Below, in pieces: positions 54,482 through 64,000 of a stretch of DNA of 64,000 bases (position 1 is its first letter; each line of letters begins with the position of its first letter). Under the pieces are notes generated by a model. It did no database searches. It saw nothing but the letters and a program-made list of their open reading frames with translations, and was not told where the DNA came from. This DNA is from Chitinophagales bacterium (GTDB lineage Bacteria > Bacteroidota > Bacteroidia > Chitinophagales > CAIOSU01). The DNA is taken from positions 33,730-97,729 of the forward strand of contig JBBDNB010000027.1 of the NCBI GenBank assembly GCA_040877935.1, written 5' to 3'. The position numbers were made by a program, and so were the translations under genes.

Positions 54482-55188
54482 TGATAAATAAGATAGCAGT
54501 TATCGGAGCGGCCGGATTTGTAGGTTCGGCTTTGATGAAGGCATTGAAAGAGAAGGGCCGCTACAATGTAGTACCTGTAGTGAGAAATGATTACGAGCAA
54601 TTGAAACAAGATCAATACGATCTGATTATCCATACTGCAATGCCATCGAGGAGATGGTGGGCATTGAACAATCCACTGGATGATTTTGAAGCTTCAGTTG
54701 GATTAACAGCAGATATCGCTTACACCTGGAATTATAACAAAATTGCTTTGATCAGCAGTGTTTCCGCAAGGGTACAAAGAGAGCACCCCTATGGCAGGCA
54801 CAAACATCTTGCGGAGGAATTGTTGCTCAATGCAGGAGATGAAAACCTGATTTTTAGATTGGGAGGACTTTACGGTGAAGGCCTGGACAAAGGGGTGATT
54901 TTTGATATGATCAATGGAAATCAGGTGTTTATGACAGCCGATTCAGCCTTTAATTATATTGACACTTATGTGGCCGCTAAACTGATGGTTGACCGCCTGG
55001 ATAAAAAAGGGATTGTAGATATAGGAGCTAAAAATATTATCAGCATCGGTGAAATCGCAGAACATTTCAAGCTGGATGTTGATTTTGGGGACAGAAAAGA
55101 ATTTCAGGACACCCAAAACCCCGATGAGGCCTATCCTGATGCACGGGAAGTTTTGGATTATATTGAAAAACTGGGAATTGTAAAATAA
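54481..55188 (+). CDS. Short NAD-dependent epimerase/reductase
   Basis: 235 residues, shorter than usual sugar epimerases (about 300). NAD-binding GAAGFVGSALMKALKE is at the N-terminus; SSVSARVQREHPYGRHKHLAEE provides Ser and the Tyr-x3-Lys (YGRHK). The C-terminal substrate domain is reduced. Coupled to the cupin gene, so probably a joint step such as sugar epimerisation followed by reduction. Confidence 0.82.
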   Translation: MINKIAVIGAAGFVGSALMKALKEKGRYNVVPVVRNDYEQLKQDQYDLIIHTAMPSRRWWALNNPLDDFEASVGLTADIAYTWNYNKIALISSVSARVQREHPYGRHKHLAEELLLNAGDENLIFRLGGLYGEGLDKGVIFDMINGNQVFMTADSAFNYIDTYVAAKLMVDRLDKKGIVDIGAKNIISIGEIAEHFKLDVDFGDRKEFQDTQNPDEAYPDAREVLDYIEKLGIVK

Positions 55189-55199
55189 TCTTGAAGCAA

Positions 55200-55336
55200 T
55201 GAAACGAACATGAATTTTTTTAATCAAAAACTTCACACATGAATATGATTAAAATAAATTCATTTGAGAGCGAAGCGGTTCCATGTGTGCAGAATTTTTT
55301 CTGCATTTTTGGTGCTTGCAGAAAAATTTCAAACAC
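55200..55336 (+). repeat. Structured leader element, copy 2
   Basis: Pattern as copy 1: gaaacgaacatg, stem ATGAATTTTTTTAATCA (55210-55226) with TGATTAAAATAAATTCAT (55246-55263), then gcggttccatgtgtg, a GCAGAA/TTCTGC hairpin and AAACACATGAAC at the start codon. The stem sequence differs from the other copies but keeps its pairing. Confidence 0.6.
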
Positions 55337-56296
55337 ATGAACGATTATAGCAACAGTGTATTGGCAGTTACCGGGGCAACAGGTTTTGTTGGTACTGTTT
55401 TTATGAAAAAATTAGAAGCTTCCGGTTTAAACTTTAAGGAAGTGAGGGTACTCAGATCACGCGATTATGACCTTAGGAATCTGGAGGATGCCAAAGCTGC
55501 TTTTGAAGGTGCCGACTATGTGGTGCATATTGCCGGAATTACCGGTGGAATAGAATTTACAAGGTTGAACCAGGGCAGTGTTTATTATGACAACATCATG
55601 ATGAATACCAATGTGCTGCATTCTGCTTACCTGAATAAGGTGAAAAAAGTGGTTTCGGTGGGGTCGGTTTGCAGTTATCCCAAATTTGCCAAAACACCCT
55701 TTAAAGAATCGGAGATCTGGGATGGCTACCCCGAAGAGATCAATGCGCCCTATGGTATGGCCAAGAAAATGTTGATTGTACAGGGGGAAGCCTATAAAAA
55801 CCAGTACGGACTGGATTCACAGGTTTTGTTGTTTACCAATCTGTATGGCCCCGGGGATCATTTTGATAAAGACCGTTCCCATGTAGCACCGGCACTTATT
55901 GTGAAATTCAAGGAAGCAAAAAACAGCGGCAGTAATAAAATTGTGCTCTGGGGCGATGGCACTCCTACCCGCGATCTGCTCTATGTGGAAGATGCAGCAG
56001 ACTCCATCATCCACGCATTGCAATCCAGTTCTGAAGTCAGTCCGATAAATGTGGGCAGCGGCATAGAAGTTTCTATTAAAGAACTGGCCAACACTATTCA
56101 CAAATTGGTAGGAGGGGAATTTGAACTGGAATGGGACACTTCCAAGCCCAATGGACAGCCAAGAAGAATACTGGATACCTCACTGGCAGAAAAAGAAATA
56201 GGTTTTAAGGCCAAATTTAGTTTAAGAGAGGGGCTGAAAAATACGATTGACTGGTACGAAAAAAACATGGAAACGAACATGACAAAAAAATTTTGA
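55337..56296 (+). CDS. NAD-dependent epimerase, GDP-fucose-synthase-like
   Basis: 319 residues. NAD-binding GATGFVGTVFMKKLE, then VVHIAGITGGIEFTRLN, SVCSYPK and INAPYGMAKKMLIVQGE with the Tyr-x3-Lys, and LYGPGDHFDKDRSHVAPA. The overall order is that of Fcl, but it differs from the gene at 30187, so it probably acts on another keto-sugar. The ATG at 55337 lies in the leader element; an in-frame ATG at 55283 would read through that element. The last codons also overlap the next leader copy (the stop is at 56294-56296 inside the stem). Confidence 0.84.
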   Translation: MNDYSNSVLAVTGATGFVGTVFMKKLEASGLNFKEVRVLRSRDYDLRNLEDAKAAFEGADYVVHIAGITGGIEFTRLNQGSVYYDNIMMNTNVLHSAYLNKVKKVVSVGSVCSYPKFAKTPFKESEIWDGYPEEINAPYGMAKKMLIVQGEAYKNQYGLDSQVLLFTNLYGPGDHFDKDRSHVAPALIVKFKEAKNSGSNKIVLWGDGTPTRDLLYVEDAADSIIHALQSSSEVSPINVGSGIEVSIKELANTIHKLVGGEFELEWDTSKPNGQPRRILDTSLAEKEIGFKAKFSLREGLKNTIDWYEKNMETNMTKKF

Positions 56297-56366
56297 CATA
56301 CATGATTATGATCAAAATTTTTTGTTTTGTGAGTTCCATGTGACCGAATGAAATTTATTTAAACAC
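56270..56366 (+). repeat. Structured leader element, copy 3
   Basis: gaaacgaacatg, stem ACAAAAAAATTTTGA (56282-56296) with TCAAAATTTTTTGT (56312-56325), gtgagttccatgtgaccg, then AAACACATGAAC. It lacks the extra GC palindrome of copy 1. Overlaps the end of the preceding gene. Confidence 0.6.
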
Positions 56367-57464
56367 ATGAACCCCTGTATGAAAGGGATTGCAAGAAAAA
56401 TAATCCGGCCATTTCTTTATTACCTCTATTATCTGCCATTTAAAAACCGCATAAATGTCAGCAGAGCTGGCAAGCCTTTGAAAAAGGGAATTACGGCCGT
56501 GGTGGCGATGAAAAATGAGGAATACACGCTTCCCTTTTGCCTGCAAAGTCTGGTGGGGTTTGCCGATCAAATAGTTATTATTGACAATGGATCAGAAGAC
56601 GCTTCGCTGCAAAAAGCAAGAGCCTTTAAAAAGGAATTTGGCAACCGGGCGGAAGTGGATATTCTTGAATTGCCCGGAGCTTTATTGGGAGATTGCAGGG
56701 AAGCTGGCCTGAAAGCCACACGATACCAATGGCACCTGCGCTGGGATGCAGATATGGTGGCCCATACTGATGGGAAGAACAATATGCGTCAACTTAGGGA
56801 AAAAGTGCTAAACAACAGTACACCACGTGCAATTCAACTGCCCAGGTTTAATATAAATGGAGATTTAAAACATTGCGATCCCAATAAAATTGTTGATGCA
56901 GGGGAACCCATTCTGGTTTGGTTCAATAAACAGGTTTTTTATAAGGAATACGGTAAATTCGATGCCATTAAACTGCCTGTTTATTTTAAGCAGTTAAAAG
57001 AAAAAAAATACTATTATTTTCATTGTCAGGGCTTAAAGTCAGATGAAAATTTAATGCATCGCTTTCATTATTTCAGGTGGCGCGAGATACTTAATACATA
57101 CAGCAAAGACAAGTTGCCGAGTTATGTATTTGATTTGGATACATTTAAACAAAGAAGAAATGAATACCTTTTTGAAACCACAAATCCGCAATCACTCAAA
57201 TTCAGGTACCAAAGGCAATTGGTGCCCCGGTTCAGAAAATTCAATCCGGAGAACTATAAGCTCTATTACCCTGAAGTCTTAAGAGAAGAAATGGATTCCG
57301 GTAAAGCGCGTTTTGAAATCATATACAAAGATGGGGATCCATATATTAGAAAAGATTATGAGGATACTGAAATGCTGGATTTTATTCCATCCAAAGAAGA
57401 CCTCAACTGGTCTGTAGATCAATTTTTCAAGCGCTTGGAAAATGACCTGCCCCATAAGCAATAA
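56367..57464 (+). CDS. Glycosyltransferase family 2 protein
   Basis: 365 residues. GT-A fold: ITAVVAMKNEEYTLPFCLQSL, QIVIIDNGSEDASLQKA and the metal-binding WHLRWDADMVAHTDG (a DAD in place of DXD). The C-terminal part is positively charged and has no membrane segment. It probably adds a sugar to the lipid-linked unit. Four bases before the next glycosyltransferase. Confidence 0.85.
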   Translation: MNPCMKGIARKIIRPFLYYLYYLPFKNRINVSRAGKPLKKGITAVVAMKNEEYTLPFCLQSLVGFADQIVIIDNGSEDASLQKARAFKKEFGNRAEVDILELPGALLGDCREAGLKATRYQWHLRWDADMVAHTDGKNNMRQLREKVLNNSTPRAIQLPRFNINGDLKHCDPNKIVDAGEPILVWFNKQVFYKEYGKFDAIKLPVYFKQLKEKKYYYFHCQGLKSDENLMHRFHYFRWREILNTYSKDKLPSYVFDLDTFKQRRNEYLFETTNPQSLKFRYQRQLVPRFRKFNPENYKLYYPEVLREEMDSGKARFEIIYKDGDPYIRKDYEDTEMLDFIPSKEDLNWSVDQFFKRLENDLPHKQ

Positions 57465-57467
57465 CAC

Positions 57468-58700
57468 ATGAATGATAAAAGAGCTTGTGTTTTATTACAT
57501 GGAGGCGTCAATAATGATGCCCGGGTCATTAAGTTTACCCGCTATTTTTCGCAATTTATGGAAATTGACCTTTTTTATATCAATCAATCCAATGCACCTG
57601 TAGAAGATGCAAATAAACTTTTTGAAAATCAGGTAAAATTGTATCCGCTCCACTTACCCAGTGATACCCTGAAAATAATAAGGATCTTAAAAAGCGTTTT
57701 TTTCTGGCGAAAATATGATTTTATGATAGCGCATGTGCTTAAAGAGGGGCACAAATATGATTTGATCATTGCCAATGATCTGCCAACCTTAAGACAGGGA
57801 GCATTGCTTAAAGCAGTATCAGGCAATGCAAAATTGCTATACGATTCGCATGAAATTTATCTGGAAACCGTAAACCAGTTTTATCCGAAAATAGCAGCCC
57901 CTGTTAAAAAAATGCTCTTTAAATGCATGATTTCGCTTTCCAGGTTTTTTGGCCAAATTGCAGAGAAAAAATATTTGAAGCAGGCAGATTTCTTTACCAC
58001 GGTAAACAATTCCCTCGCTGATTATTTCAAGAAAAAATATGATTACAATAGCGTGCTTGCAGTTATGAATTGCCCTCCCTATTCAGAAAAAAAACCCGTG
58101 TCAAAAATAAATTTCAGAAAAATCTACGGATTTGATGTTGAGGATAAAATTTTTCTTTACCAGGGTGTTTTGAATTTGGGTAGGGGATTGCACTTGTTGA
58201 TTGAAGCCTTTAAATTGGTTTTAAAATCAAACAATAAAATCAAGCTTGTAATCATTGGTTATGGCGTTTTGGAATATGAATTGCAAAATAAAGTTCAGGA
58301 AGCCGAACTTGGTGAACACATCAAATTTTTTGGGGCGGTACCCAATCAATATTTGATCAATTATACTACTGCCGCAGATTTTGGGGTGAATTTACTGGAG
58401 CCTTTTAATCTGAGCAAAAAACTGGCTTCCCCCAATAAATTGTTCGAATACATGCAGGCTGAAATTCCGGTATTGTGTTCCTATTCTCCTGAAAATGATT
58501 TGGTATTTAAAAATTTTAAAATTGGGCGGCAATGTGAAAATAAACCCGAAAGTATTGCAACAGCAATAACAGCATTGGCCAATGAAGAAGAGCAAAATTT
58601 AAAAAAATATTTTGTAGAATTGTGCAAGGCTAAGAAATTATACAACTGGGAAAAACAATCAATGAAACTAAAAAGCATTGTAGAAAGTTTAATTTCATAG
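57468..58700 (+). CDS. Glycosyltransferase, GT4-like
   Basis: 410 residues. N-terminal Rossmann part (ACVLLHGGVNNDARVIKF, YDLIIANDLPTLRQGALL, LLYDSHEIYLE) and C-terminal domain with FLYQGVLNLGRGLHLLIEAF, GEHIKFFGAVPNQYLINYT and the ending motif NKLFEYMQAEIPVL. These are typical GT4 features; the acceptor is unknown. The ATG is in an AACACATGAA context like the leader-controlled genes, though the rest of the leader is absent. Confidence 0.87.
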   Translation: MNDKRACVLLHGGVNNDARVIKFTRYFSQFMEIDLFYINQSNAPVEDANKLFENQVKLYPLHLPSDTLKIIRILKSVFFWRKYDFMIAHVLKEGHKYDLIIANDLPTLRQGALLKAVSGNAKLLYDSHEIYLETVNQFYPKIAAPVKKMLFKCMISLSRFFGQIAEKKYLKQADFFTTVNNSLADYFKKKYDYNSVLAVMNCPPYSEKKPVSKINFRKIYGFDVEDKIFLYQGVLNLGRGLHLLIEAFKLVLKSNNKIKLVIIGYGVLEYELQNKVQEAELGEHIKFFGAVPNQYLINYTTAADFGVNLLEPFNLSKKLASPNKLFEYMQAEIPVLCSYSPENDLVFKNFKIGRQCENKPESIATAITALANEEEQNLKKYFVELCKAKKLYNWEKQSMKLKSIVESLIS

Positions 58701-58867
58701 TCTTATCAAAATCAAAAATCCCACGATCTTCGAATCACAGCTACCTTTTTATATTTTATACAGGACATTTTAATAATTAATGTTAATAGCAAGCATTGTT
58801 TCTGCCTGTTAATAATTCATTTATTCACTAATTTAGTAGCTTCTAATTTTAGTACAACTCTGAGCAA

Positions 58868-61800
58868 ATGAAAAGGTTTATTCTCATAACACTATACTCG
58901 ATTATAATTTTATCTGTCAATGCAGCCAACCGTACCTGGATAGCTCCCGCTAACGGGGACTGGAATGTTGCAGCCAACTGGTCAGGCGGTGCAGTGCCCG
59001 TAGCTGGTGATGATGTGTTTTTTGACGGCAGCAGCACCTTTGATTGTGACATTAATACAAACGTTAATGTTAATAGTATTAGTGTAGCCAATACCTATAC
59101 CGGAACCATTAGTCAATACAATTTCACAATAGATGTAGCTGGCGCAATGACTTTTAGTGGAGGGACATTTATTGGGGGAACGGCTAACATATCCTGTGGC
59201 GGGACTTTTACACTTGATGGCACAAATTTTACTTCCACTACTCAGAGATTATTGGTTAGTGGCGTGGGTTCAAATTTTGTTTTTACTGCACCTGCTACAT
59301 TTGCAGCAAATACGGGGACTGTTGTGTTGGAAAATAATAAGACCATATCAGGAAACTCAATTACTTTTTACAACCTGGAATTTCGGAATGGCACTTTTGA
59401 TTTTTCCGGCAATACGCATGTGGTAAACAACAACATCAACTATGAGGTCTCGGCTCCTGTAATCCTAAACAATGGTACACTCCAATTGCATGGGGATTTA
59501 AACATTAACAACCCAAGTGGAGCCGGAACAGGTGGTACTGCAACAATTGAATTTGTTGGTGCTGCAGATCAAAATGTCAATTCATCTGTTGCATTAGGAC
59601 AAGGCAAAACTCCCAATATCACCATCAACAAGGCCGGTGGTGATTTGGTCATTAATGGGAATTTCACGGTGATGGGTACCTGGAATTTCCTCACCCCTAC
59701 AACAGTTGGGGGAAATGGAAAACTCATATTATTTAATGGAAACACTATTTCAGGTGTAGCCCATACTGTCCCGAATCTTGTATTTCAACAAGGGGATTAC
59801 GAAATAAGTACCGACATAACAGTTTCGGATACACTGTGGTTAAGAGGAACAAACACAATCAGAATCAATACAGGTGATATTTTTCTTACTGGTAATTTAA
59901 AAATAGACAATACAAATAATGCTGGCGGTGGTACCGGTACTGTGCACATCGTTGGCGGTGCTGATAAAGTTTGTATTTCCAGTGTATCCTGTGGAAAAGG
60001 AAAACTGCCCAATGTGGTTTTTGACAAGCCTGCAAGTAGTTTTACGGTAATCCAAACTACTGCCAATGCCGGTTTTTCGATAGAAGGCACCTGGACTTAT
60101 GTAGATGGGACTTTTCTGGGCAACGGCTTTGTCTGTTTTTCCAATGCCAATACCATCAGTGGCCCATCGCAAAACTTTAAAAATGTTGGTTTTTCACGTG
60201 GAGACTACAATATCAATTCTCCGGTTAATGTTGCTGATACTTTATTGATCACAGGAGGAAATGCAGTCAGGTTTGTCAATGGGGATATTTCCTTACAGGG
60301 AAACTTGCTGATCAACAATGCAAGTGGTGCCGTTACATGCTATACTTCGGGAAACATAATTTTGGATGGCACAGCCGATCAAAGTATTATTGGTAATTCT
60401 GTTTCAGGCCAGGGGAAATTACCCAATATTATTATCAATAAAGCCTCGGGTACGCTTAATTTGCTGGGAACCGGTGTGATTACAGTGGCAGGTGATTGGA
60501 TATTACAAAATGGAACGGTTGATGCAGGTACTTCAACCGTTGTTTTTTATTGCGATAGAAACCTGGACATGACTGGTGCAGCTACAGAGTCTTTTTATAA
60601 TATCACATTAGGTGATGGTTCAATGAGAACACTAACCGGGAATACCAATGTATCCAATCAAATTGATTTAGCTACCGGTGTTATTAATTTGAATGCAAGG
60701 GATTTGAATTTTACCAATCCCAACTCGCTTGCATTATTGCGAACAACCGGAACCCTCCAAAGTGAAACCGGCCCGGTGCCTGGATATGGCAGGTTTATCT
60801 GGGATGTCAGGAATAGTGCAGCCGGCACCAATTACCTGATTCCTTTTAGAAATGCAGGAGGAAATAATATACCTGTTGAATACAGGATACAAACCGCAGG
60901 AGTTGAAACAGGAATCGGTAAAGTGGCTTTTGCCACTTACCCCACCGACCCCAATGGCGGCCCACCCAACAACCGCCCTCTTCCCACCGGAGTGAGCAAT
61001 TTGGATGATTATTTTAATGTTGAAAATGCTGCCAATGTAATTGACCGGTATTGGATTATTGAACCCATCAATTATACTACCCCTCCTGTTGCACAATTGC
61101 TGCTTTCTTACAGGGATTCCGAATGGAATACAGGCAACAATACCATCAACGAAAATGAATTAAAAGTGCAGCGCTGGGAAGATCCCTATTGGGATGTGCC
61201 CTATCCAACAACTATCGATGCAGCTGCCAATACTGCAACTACCGATGTAGGGGTAGATCAGTATTCCATTTTCACTTTAAGTACAGCAGTCATTCCCGAG
61301 GTAGATTTTTCCGGCCCGGACCTGGTTTGTTTGAATGACTGCGTTGATTTTGCAGACAGCACCAGTCCCACCGGAGTGGATTCCTGGCTTTGGTCATTTC
61401 CCGGTGCAACGCCTTCTTCTTCTACAGATCAAAACCCAACAGGCATTTGCTACAACAGTACCGGTGATTATGATGTCAGCCTTACGGTCACTTACCCCAG
61501 TGGCGCCACTGCTTCAGATACCAAAACGGATTTTATTACCGTAAACCCATTGCCCACAACTACTGCCGGCCCTGATACCACGCTATGTGAAGGTGCTGCG
61601 GCTGAATTGTTTGCCACCGGTGGGGTGGAATACGCCTGGTCGCCCAATATCAATATCAATGATACCACGCTGGCCAACCCCACTATCTTCCCAACGGCAG
61701 ATAGAGAATATGTGGTGCAGGTTACAGATGCAAATGCTTGTATTGCATATGATACTGTAAATATTACTGTCTTTTCTTCCTCTATTGATCTGACACTGGG

Positions 61801-64000
61801 TGTATTGGATTCTGTAAGTTGTACAGGTGAAACCGATGCAGCCCTTGAAGCAGTTGTGATTGGGGGCAATTTGCCATTGACCTACACCTGGTCAAACAAT
61901 CTCAGGATCAAAGCCAATACCAATGACGATCGGGATACGCTTGAAAATATAGGTGCAGGTACCTACTGGGTCAGGGTAAATGATGATATTGGTTGTGCCA
62001 AAACAGATACCGTTACTTTAATTGAACCCGATACCCTCACTGCAACAGCTACACTGGACAATGCTATTTCCTGTTTTGATGCCGATGATGCGCAAATCAG
62101 CATTTCTGCATCAGGTGGAACGGGCACTTTGGAATATTCCATTGACAGTGGGGCTACTTTCCAACTTGATTCTGTTTTTACAGGGATTTCTTCTGGAAGT
62201 TATATTGCCACAGTGAGAGATGCCAATGAGTGTACTGCAACAGTTTCCGGCACTATTGAAATTACCAATCCACCTGAATTAACGATTGCCGCAGTGCTCG
62301 ACAGCAATATCTCCTGCCACAATGCCAATGATGCGCAGATCAGTGCCACAGCTTCCGGTGGCTCCGGTGACCTGGAGTTTTCCATCGACAGTGGAGCAAC
62401 TTATCAAGTGGATACTTTCTTTTCAAATCTTTCAGCCGGGGATTATACAATCATAGTAAGGGACACAAGCGGCTGTACCGATACGAGTAGTGTTGTTACT
62501 ATTACAAACCCTGATTCATTGAGCATAGAAATTTTTGCCCGGGACATTACCTGTAATGGTGAAAACAACGGGTCTGTTTGGGTGGATGTTACAGGCGGCA
62601 CCACGCCTTATCAGTACAACTGGAATAATGCTGCAATTACAGATTCCATTTTCAATTTATCCCCAGGTACTTATTGTGTAACGGTTACTGATGACAATGG
62701 CTGTCAAATCTCAGCCTGCGATACTATTATAGAACCTACAGCTCTTACAGCATCAATCACGGATTCCAGCCACATCACCTGTAATGGTGCTGATGATGGA
62801 ACAGCAACGGTTACTCCAACAGGTGGCACAGTGCCCTATACTTTTGACTGGGGCGCAGTTGGAAACAATCAAAATGATTCGATCAATACAGGGCTGCCTC
62901 CTGGTACCCATCCTGTAACAGTTACTGACAGCAATGCTTGTGAGGTTACAGTGAGCGTTACCATTACAGAACCACCTGTTCTTACGGCAACAATAAGCGA
63001 TACGGTGCATGTAAGTTGCAATGGAGAATGCGATGGTGAAGCTACGGTAACGCCAACAGGAGGAACACCTCCATATACTTTCGCCTGGAGCGATGGACAA
63101 ACAGATTCTATAGCAACAGGGCTTTGTGCCGGTGCTTATGATGTAACGGTAAGCGATGCCAATAGCTGTGACACTATAATCAATGTTACAATCACCGAAG
63201 CTCCTGTTTTAACAGCAGTAATAAGCGATACGGTGCACGTGGCCTGTAATGGCGATTGCACGGGAGAGGCTACGGTAACGCCAACAGGAGGAACACCTCC
63301 ATATACTTTTGCCTGGAGCGATGGACAGACGGATTCGATAGCAACAGGACTTTGTGCCGGAACATACGATGTAACAGTAAGCGATGCCAATAGCTGTGAT
63401 ACTACGGTAAGTGTTAACATTACTGAACCGGCTCTTTTGGGCGCAAGCATTACCGATACCGTACATGTCAGCTCCAATGGACTTTGTGATGGAGAGGCTA
63501 TAGTTACTCCAACAGGGGGTACACCGGGTTACACTTTTGACTGGGGAAGTGGCAATGGAAACAGCCCCAATGATTCTATTAATACAGGTTTGTGTGCCGG
63601 GATTTACAATGTAACCGTAACTGATCAGAATGATTGCGATACTGTAGTAACGGTGGAAATCACCGAACCCCCTGCCCTTGATGCCAGTATTACCGACACC
63701 ACGCATATTGTCTGTGGTGGGGAATGCACCGGTTCGGCAACCGTAACACCTGACGGTGGTGTGGAACCCTATACTTTTCAGTGGGATGATCCTGCCAATC
63801 AAACGGACTCTATAGCCACAGGGCTTTGCGCTGGTTTTTACCAGGTAACTGTAACAGATGACAACAATATAAGTGCTGTAATTGCTGTGGAGATTACTGA
63901 GCCGGATACTTTAATTGCAACAATATCGGATACAACAATGACCAGTTGCAATGGCGCATGCGATGGCGAAGCCACGGTAACGCCATCAGGTGGAACCCCT
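58868..64000 (+). CDS. Giant SprB-repeat adhesin, 3' end outside window
   Basis: At least 1711 residues, open to the window edge. Signal peptide about 1-19 (MKRFILITLYSIIILSVNAA). Residues about 20-700 are a repetitive beta-rich region with ITGN, GxGKLPN and INNxSG motifs, probably a parallel beta-helix. Then comes a PKD-like domain (about 815-890) and an array of SprB repeats of about 76-80 residues, with the shape SCNGxCDGEATVTPTGGTPPYTFxWSDG, ATGLCAGxYDVTVxDxNxC, VxITEP. Nine to ten copies are visible. In flavobacteria, SprB is a mobile surface adhesin for gliding. The sorting domain must lie beyond the window. It is probably exported by T9SS. Confidence 0.92.
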   Translation, partial: MKRFILITLYSIIILSVNAANRTWIAPANGDWNVAANWSGGAVPVAGDDVFFDGSSTFDCDINTNVNVNSISVANTYTGTISQYNFTIDVAGAMTFSGGTFIGGTANISCGGTFTLDGTNFTSTTQRLLVSGVGSNFVFTAPATFAANTGTVVLENNKTISGNSITFYNLEFRNGTFDFSGNTHVVNNNINYEVSAPVILNNGTLQLHGDLNINNPSGAGTGGTATIEFVGAADQNVNSSVALGQGKTPNITINKAGGDLVINGNFTVMGTWNFLTPTTVGGNGKLILFNGNTISGVAHTVPNLVFQQGDYEISTDITVSDTLWLRGTNTIRINTGDIFLTGNLKIDNTNNAGGGTGTVHIVGGADKVCISSVSCGKGKLPNVVFDKPASSFTVIQTTANAGFSIEGTWTYVDGTFLGNGFVCFSNANTISGPSQNFKNVGFSRGDYNINSPVNVADTLLITGGNAVRFVNGDISLQGNLLINNASGAVTCYTSGNIILDGTADQSIIGNSVSGQGKLPNIIINKASGTLNLLGTGVITVAGDWILQNGTVDAGTSTVVFYCDRNLDMTGAATESFYNITLGDGSMRTLTGNTNVSNQIDLATGVINLNARDLNFTNPNSLALLRTTGTLQSETGPVPGYGRFIWDVRNSAAGTNYLIPFRNAGGNNIPVEYRIQTAGVETGIGKVAFATYPTDPNGGPPNNRPLPTGVSNLDDYFNVENAANVIDRYWIIEPINYTTPPVAQLLLSYRDSEWNTGNNTINENELKVQRWEDPYWDVPYPTTIDAAANTATTDVGVDQYSIFTLSTAVIPEVDFSGPDLVCLNDCVDFADSTSPTGVDSWLWSFPGATPSSSTDQNPTGICYNSTGDYDVSLTVTYPSGATASDTKTDFITVNPLPTTTAGPDTTLCEGAAAELFATGGVEYAWSPNININDTTLANPTIFPTADREYVVQVTDANACIAYDTVNITVFSSSIDLTLGVLDSVSCTGETDAALEAVVIGGNLPLTYTWSNNLRIKANTNDDRDTLENIGAGTYWVRVNDDIGCAKTDTVTLIEPDTLTATATLDNAISCFDADDAQISISASGGTGTLEYSIDSGATFQLDSVFTGISSGSYIATVRDANECTATVSGTIEITNPPELTIAAVLDSNISCHNANDAQISATASGGSGDLEFSIDSGATYQVDTFFSNLSAGDYTIIVRDTSGCTDTSSVVTITNPDSLSIEIFARDITCNGENNGSVWVDVTGGTTPYQYNWNNAAITDSIFNLSPGTYCVTVTDDNGCQISACDTIIEPTALTASITDSSHITCNGADDGTATVTPTGGTVPYTFDWGAVGNNQNDSINTGLPPGTHPVTVTDSNACEVTVSVTITEPPVLTATISDTVHVSCNGECDGEATVTPTGGTPPYTFAWSDGQTDSIATGLCAGAYDVTVSDANSCDTIINVTITEAPVLTAVISDTVHVACNGDCTGEATVTPTGGTPPYTFAWSDGQTDSIATGLCAGTYDVTVSDANSCDTTVSVNITEPALLGASITDTVHVSSNGLCDGEAIVTPTGGTPGYTFDWGSGNGNSPNDSINTGLCAGIYNVTVTDQNDCDTVVTVEITEPPALDASITDTTHIVCGGECTGSATVTPDGGVEPYTFQWDDPANQTDSIATGLCAGFYQVTVTDDNNISAVIAVEITEPDTLIATISDTTMTSCNGACDGEATVTPSGGTP

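Noticed and set aside
62000..64000. CRISPR array in the repetitive 62-64 kb region
   Set aside because: The repeats are coding, about 228 bases long and in one frame; they are SprB protein repeats.

Overview
The window comes from a member of the Bacteroidota. Evidence: several cargo proteins with type IX secretion (T9SS) C-terminal sorting domains, a PorP/SprF-like protein paired with a PorE-like OmpA protein, SprB-type repeats, the ribosomal gene order rplM-rpsI-rpsB-tsf, and promoter boxes of the TAnnTTTG type. The composition is AT-rich and no tRNA or rRNA gene was seen.

Layout. 1-6.8 kb: a PIG-L type deacetylase cut by the window edge, then small accessory genes among repeats (GIY-YIG nuclease, broken ORF6N gene, DoxX-like protein, lipoprotein, RHS remnant). 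5.9-13.6 kb: a T9SS surface module on the minus strand (1600-residue adhesin, PorE-like OmpA protein, PorP/SprF protein). 13.8-18 kb: OmpA lipoprotein, tatC, rpiB and a secreted beta-helix protein. 18-24 kb: fibre-like protein, amtB-glnK, L,D-transpeptidase, DUF1295 membrane protein. 24-27 kb: nucleotide-sugar genes (galE, an epimerase, rfbA). 27-30 kb: tsf, rpsB, rpsI, rplM. 30-34.5 kb: fcl, then a repeat-rich stretch with a MITE-split toxin-like gene and an IS110 element. 34.5-40 kb: a 1787-residue T9SS adhesin. 40-50.7 kb: surface-glycan genes ending in a flippase and gmd. 51-52.7 kb: a second identical IS110 copy beside a REP-associated transposase remnant. 52.8-58.7 kb: more glycan genes. 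58.9-64 kb: the start of a huge SprB-repeat adhesin that runs off the window.

How the genes fit together: gmd and fcl give GDP-L-fucose from GDP-mannose; rfbA and a WecE-like transaminase point to dTDP-amino sugars. Glycosyltransferases, an FkbM methyltransferase, a NeuD-like acyltransferase and a possible 2-oxoglutarate oxygenase would build and decorate a repeat unit exported by the Wzx-like flippase. The large adhesins and the PorP/PorE module are the matching protein surface.

The most striking find is the IS110 pair. The 228-base leader upstream of the transposase folds into two loops. Their unpaired segments match, on both sides, the target and the donor ends of the element itself. This is the logic of the IS621 bridge RNA, and it can be read directly here because both copies sit in the same palindromic REP-like sequence.
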